From Candidatus Binatus soli (lineage in GTDB: Bacteria; Desulfobacterota; Binatia; Binatales; Binataceae), in the NCBI GenBank assembly GCA_002479255.1, contig DLMJ01000032.1, forward strand, positions 124,001-188,000: a stretch of DNA of 64,000 nt, read 5' to 3'. Of the stretch, positions 61,316 through 64,000 are shown piece by piece. The notes beneath the pieces were generated by a model, which saw only the letters and a list, made by a program, of their open reading frames with translations, had not been told where the DNA came from and searched no databases. Position 1 is the first letter of the stretch; each line of letters begins with the position of its first letter. Both the position numbers and the translations under genes were made by a program.

Positions 61316-62386
61316 ATGGCGATAGAGATCAAAAGTAAAGCGCTCGACCTGGCGTTGAGCCAAATCGAGAAACAGTTCGGCAAAGGCTCGATCATGAAGC
61401 TCGGCGAGCAGGCGATTTCGGCCGATATCGCGGTCGTATCGACCGGCTCGCTCGGACTCGACCTCGCACTGGGCGTGGGTGGATTGCCGCGCGGGCGCGT
61501 GGTCGAAATCTACGGCCCGGAATCGTCGGGCAAGACGACGCTGGCGCTGGAATGTATCGCGGAAGCGCAGAAGACGGGCGGTACCTGCGCGTTTATCGAC
61601 GCGGAACACGCGCTCGACGCGGCCTATGCGCGCAAGCTCGGCGTCAAGGTCGAGGATCTGCTCATCTCGCAGCCGGACAACGGCGAGCAGGCGCTGGAGA
61701 TCACGGAGACGCTGGTGCAATCGGGCGCGATCGACGTGCTGGTAATAGACTCGGTGGCGGCGCTGGTGCCACGCGCGGAAATCGAAGGTGAGATGGGCGA
61801 GCCGCAGATGGGCCTGCAGGCGCGCCTGATGTCGCAAGCACTGCGCAAGCTTACGTCGATCATATCACGCTCGCGCACGATCGTTATTTTCATCAACCAG
61901 ATCCGGATGAAGATTGGCGTGATGTTCGGGAATCCGGAAACGACCACCGGCGGCAACGCCCTTAAGTTTTATTCGTCGGTGAGAATCGATATCCGGCGAA
62001 TCGGCACGATCAAGAACGCGACCGAAGTGATTGGCTCGCGGACCAAAGTCAAAGTGGTGAAGAACAAGGTTGCGCCGCCGTTTCGCGAGGCCGAGTTCGA
62101 CATCCTGTACGGCACTGGGATTTCGAAGGAAGGCGAACTGGTCGATATGGCCAGCGAGCACGGCATCATCGAGAAGCTCGGCGCCTGGTACTCCTACAAC
62201 GGTGAACGAATCGGGCAGGGACGCGAGAACGCGCGCGATTTGCTCAAGGCGAATCCGAAGCTGGCGGACGAGATCGAAGCCAAGGTGCGCGAAAAGCTGG
62301 CGGCCAAGCCGGTCGCGCTGCCGCCCGGCGCGACGGTCGAGGAGCCGGCGGAGACGCCCGCGCCGCCGCCAAAGAAAAAGGGGTGA
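61316..62386 (+). CDS. recA: recombinase RecA
   Basis: A 356-aa RecA with Walker A GPESSGKT (67-74), Walker B VLVIDSVAAL, loop L2 (FGNPETTTGGNALKFY) and a Pro-rich tail. It pairs DNA strands in homologous recombination and activates the SOS response. The tail is longer in Ala/Pro than in E. coli but length is normal. ATG at 61316. Confidence 0.99.
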   Translation: MAIEIKSKALDLALSQIEKQFGKGSIMKLGEQAISADIAVVSTGSLGLDLALGVGGLPRGRVVEIYGPESSGKTTLALECIAEAQKTGGTCAFIDAEHALDAAYARKLGVKVEDLLISQPDNGEQALEITETLVQSGAIDVLVIDSVAALVPRAEIEGEMGEPQMGLQARLMSQALRKLTSIISRSRTIVIFINQIRMKIGVMFGNPETTTGGNALKFYSSVRIDIRRIGTIKNATEVIGSRTKVKVVKNKVAPPFREAEFDILYGTGISKEGELVDMASEHGIIEKLGAWYSYNGERIGQGRENARDLLKANPKLADEIEAKVREKLAAKPVALPPGATVEEPAETPAPPPKKKG

Positions 62387-62438
62387 TCGGAAGGACCGCG
62401 CGAAACCCAGGTTTCGCCTTGGTGATACACTTTCCTCG

Positions 62439-63449
62439 ATGACCCTGGAGAAAAAGGCCAGCCGATCCATCCGTCGCGTGCTGGTCATTTTTCCGGGCGC
62501 GCTCGGCGACCTCATGTGCTTGATGCCCGCGCTTGGGGCGATTTCGCGGCGCTACCGCGGCGCCTCGGTCGAGCTGATGGCGCGCTTGGAACTGGCCCGG
62601 CTCGCAGCCGGAAGAACCGTCGTCGCACGCGGTCATTCGATAGACGCTCGCGAGGTCGGCGAACTATTCACGGAACCGGGCGCAGAATCCGAGCAAACGC
62701 CGGTCAGCGCAAATGCGCGTCGATTCTTCGCGGATTTCGATCGCATCTACTCGTTCTTCGCCTCGGACGACGGGCGTTTTCGCGCGCGATTGGCGGCTGC
62801 CACCGATGGGCACGTCTCGTTTCATCCGTTCCGCCCCGGCGGTGACGGCCACGTATCGGCGGCTTACTTGCGGGCAACTGAAATTGAAATTGAAATTGAC
62901 GAGACCGCTCTGCTGGTGGATTCACGGCTCGAACCGACCCCGGATGACCTCGCGGCAGCCGCGCGTGCGCTGGTACAATCGAAATGCGGCGGCTCGAATT
63001 TGATTGTGATTTTTCCCGGCAGCGGAAGTCCCGGCAAGAACTGGCCGGCTGACAAATTCGCGGCGCTCGCGTCGATACTATCGAAATCGAATCGCTCGAG
63101 CGTCGCGGTCATTCTCGGTCCCGCCGAAATATCGCTGGAACCGATCTTTCGCGAGCCCGGCGTCCCGATCCTGAAGCACCTCGATTTGCCGACGGTCGCG
63201 GCGATCGCGCGCGTCGCATCGGCCTTCGTAGGCAACGACTCGGGCGTGTCGCATCTGGCGGCCGCGGCCGGCGCGTCCGGTGTGGTTATCTTCGGGCCGA
63301 CCGATCCCGCGCGATGGCGTCCTGTCGCGCCGGGCGCGGGTGGACAAATCGGCATTCTCAGGCGCAACCCCATCGATTCCATCGAGGCCGATGAAGTCGC
63401 CGCGTTGGTTGTCAAAATTTGTGGAGCAGCGTCAAAGATAATACACTGA
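62439..63449 (+). CDS. glycosyltransferase family 9 (heptosyltransferase-like)
   Basis: A 336-aa GT-B protein. N-terminal VLVIFPGALGDLMCLMPAL and the C-terminal nucleotide-sugar site FVGNDSGVSHLAAAAGASGVVIFGPTDPARW are typical of ADP-heptose:LPS heptosyltransferases. An EIEIEID stretch near residue 150 comes from a short DNA repeat. It supports a lipopolysaccharide-bearing outer membrane. Acceptor not known. ATG at 62439, 52 bp after recA. Confidence 0.9.
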   Translation: MTLEKKASRSIRRVLVIFPGALGDLMCLMPALGAISRRYRGASVELMARLELARLAAGRTVVARGHSIDAREVGELFTEPGAESEQTPVSANARRFFADFDRIYSFFASDDGRFRARLAAATDGHVSFHPFRPGGDGHVSAAYLRATEIEIEIDETALLVDSRLEPTPDDLAAAARALVQSKCGGSNLIVIFPGSGSPGKNWPADKFAALASILSKSNRSSVAVILGPAEISLEPIFREPGVPILKHLDLPTVAAIARVASAFVGNDSGVSHLAAAAGASGVVIFGPTDPARWRPVAPGAGGQIGILRRNPIDSIEADEVAALVVKICGAASKIIH

Positions 63450-63500
63450 GAAGGGCATGCATCATCGGACAACATATGTAAGTCGCGCGAGGGAGGGGCT

Positions 63501-64000
63501 ATGAGCTTCTTCAAGACGACGCTGCTGCTGGGTCTGATGACGGGTCTGCTGATGGTAATCGGCGGGCTGATCGGAGGTTCGCGCGGCGTCGTGATCTTTT
63601 TCGTTATCGCCGCGGTGATGAACTTCTTCAGCTACTGGTTCTCCGACAAGATTGTGCTGCGCGCTTACGGAGCGCAGGAACTCGACGCGCAATCGGCGCC
63701 GGAACTCTACTCGATCGTCAACGAGCTGGCGCATTCGGCGGGAATCCCGATGCCGCGCCTGTACCTTATCGATTCCGACACGCCCAACGCCTTCGCGACC
63801 GGCCGCAACGTGCATCATGCCGCCGTCGCCGTGACGCGCGGGATCATGCGAATCTGCACGCGCGAGGAATTGAAGGGCGTCATCGGCCATGAACTCTCGC
63901 ACGTGACCAATCACGACATATTGACCAGCTCGATCGCAGCCACCATGGCCGGCGCCGTGATGATGATCGGCTCGATGGTTCGATGGGGTGCGATCTTCGG
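63501..64000 (+). CDS. htpX: zinc metalloprotease HtpX (N-terminal part)
   Basis: The first 166 aa of an M48-family membrane protease; the gene runs off the window. Two N-terminal helices, then the HExxH zinc motif HELSH at 130-134. It removes misfolded membrane proteins. GGGAGGGG precedes the ATG. Confidence 0.95.
   Translation, partial: MSFFKTTLLLGLMTGLLMVIGGLIGGSRGVVIFFVIAAVMNFFSYWFSDKIVLRAYGAQELDAQSAPELYSIVNELAHSAGIPMPRLYLIDSDTPNAFATGRNVHHAAVAVTRGIMRICTREELKGVIGHELSHVTNHDILTSSIAATMAGAVMMIGSMVRWGAIF

Overview
The window is high-GC bacterial chromosome with short gaps between genes, many 1-4 bp gene overlaps and several GTG/TTG starts. Gene content fits a free-living, probably aerobic soil or water Gram-negative: outer-membrane-type and Tat-exported proteins, a heptosyltransferase-like GT9, a cyclic beta-glucan synthase-like giant, an F420-type LLM oxidoreductase, a mycofactocin-type SDR and a B12-dependent ribonucleotide reductase. 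RecA and HtpX look proteobacterial or 'deltaproteobacterial' in the broad sense. A Binatota-like soil lineage would fit, but this is inference from gene content only. No rRNA, tRNA, CRISPR array or intact insertion sequence was seen.

Layout. 1-533 is repeat-rich non-coding DNA. 534-4758 holds a crotonase-fold protein, a secreted protein, and an overlapping pair made of a stand-alone RNB exonuclease and a LOG-family protein. 4949-11647 (minus) carries an SDR, an AhpD-like protein, and a five- or six-gene operon for a Tat-exported molybdenum hydroxylase (2Fe-2S, Mo and FAD subunits, a small Cys protein, two membrane proteins). 11798-16654 has an LLM oxidoreductase and two paralogous polytopic membrane proteins lying tail to tail. 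16954-27863 is a potassium block: a COG4705 membrane protein, a KdpF-like peptide pair, kdpA, kdpB, an enlarged kdpC, a frameshifted remnant of a normal kdpC, a stand-alone KdpD sensor domain, a separate histidine kinase and an NtrC-type sigma-54 activator. A good -24/-12 promoter lies upstream of the operon.

27919-45288 has an aldo/keto reductase, a Gln-rich secreted repeat protein with a near-consensus promoter under a dyad, the ~2,900-residue cyclic-glucan synthase-like protein, an enlarged pyruvate kinase, an RluA-type pseudouridine synthase, an Hpt protein, an AT-hook protein and a radical SAM protein. 45402-49763 is an msrA remnant followed by a metal/respiration cluster: ZIP transporter, Cys-rich outer-membrane protein, TlpA-like thioredoxin, SCO1-like copper chaperone, and a CoxII-like protein whose CuA motif is incomplete. 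50092-64000 holds nrdJ, a DciA-like protein, a D-aminoacylase-like amidohydrolase, a TIR-NB-ARC-TPR protein (candidate immune receptor), a HEAT protein divergent from a DUF3108 protein, thpR, recA, a GT9 glycosyltransferase and the start of htpX.

The most unusual points are the rewired kdp system (sigma-54 activator in place of OmpR-type KdpE, plus a second kdpC tail fossil joined to kdpD), the copper cluster with a CoxII homologue lacking a CuA histidine, and the solitary TIR-STAND-TPR gene with 126-bp repeats. Several gaps contain gene fossils (BNR protein, kdpC, msrA, DsbA-like), which points to active gene decay here.
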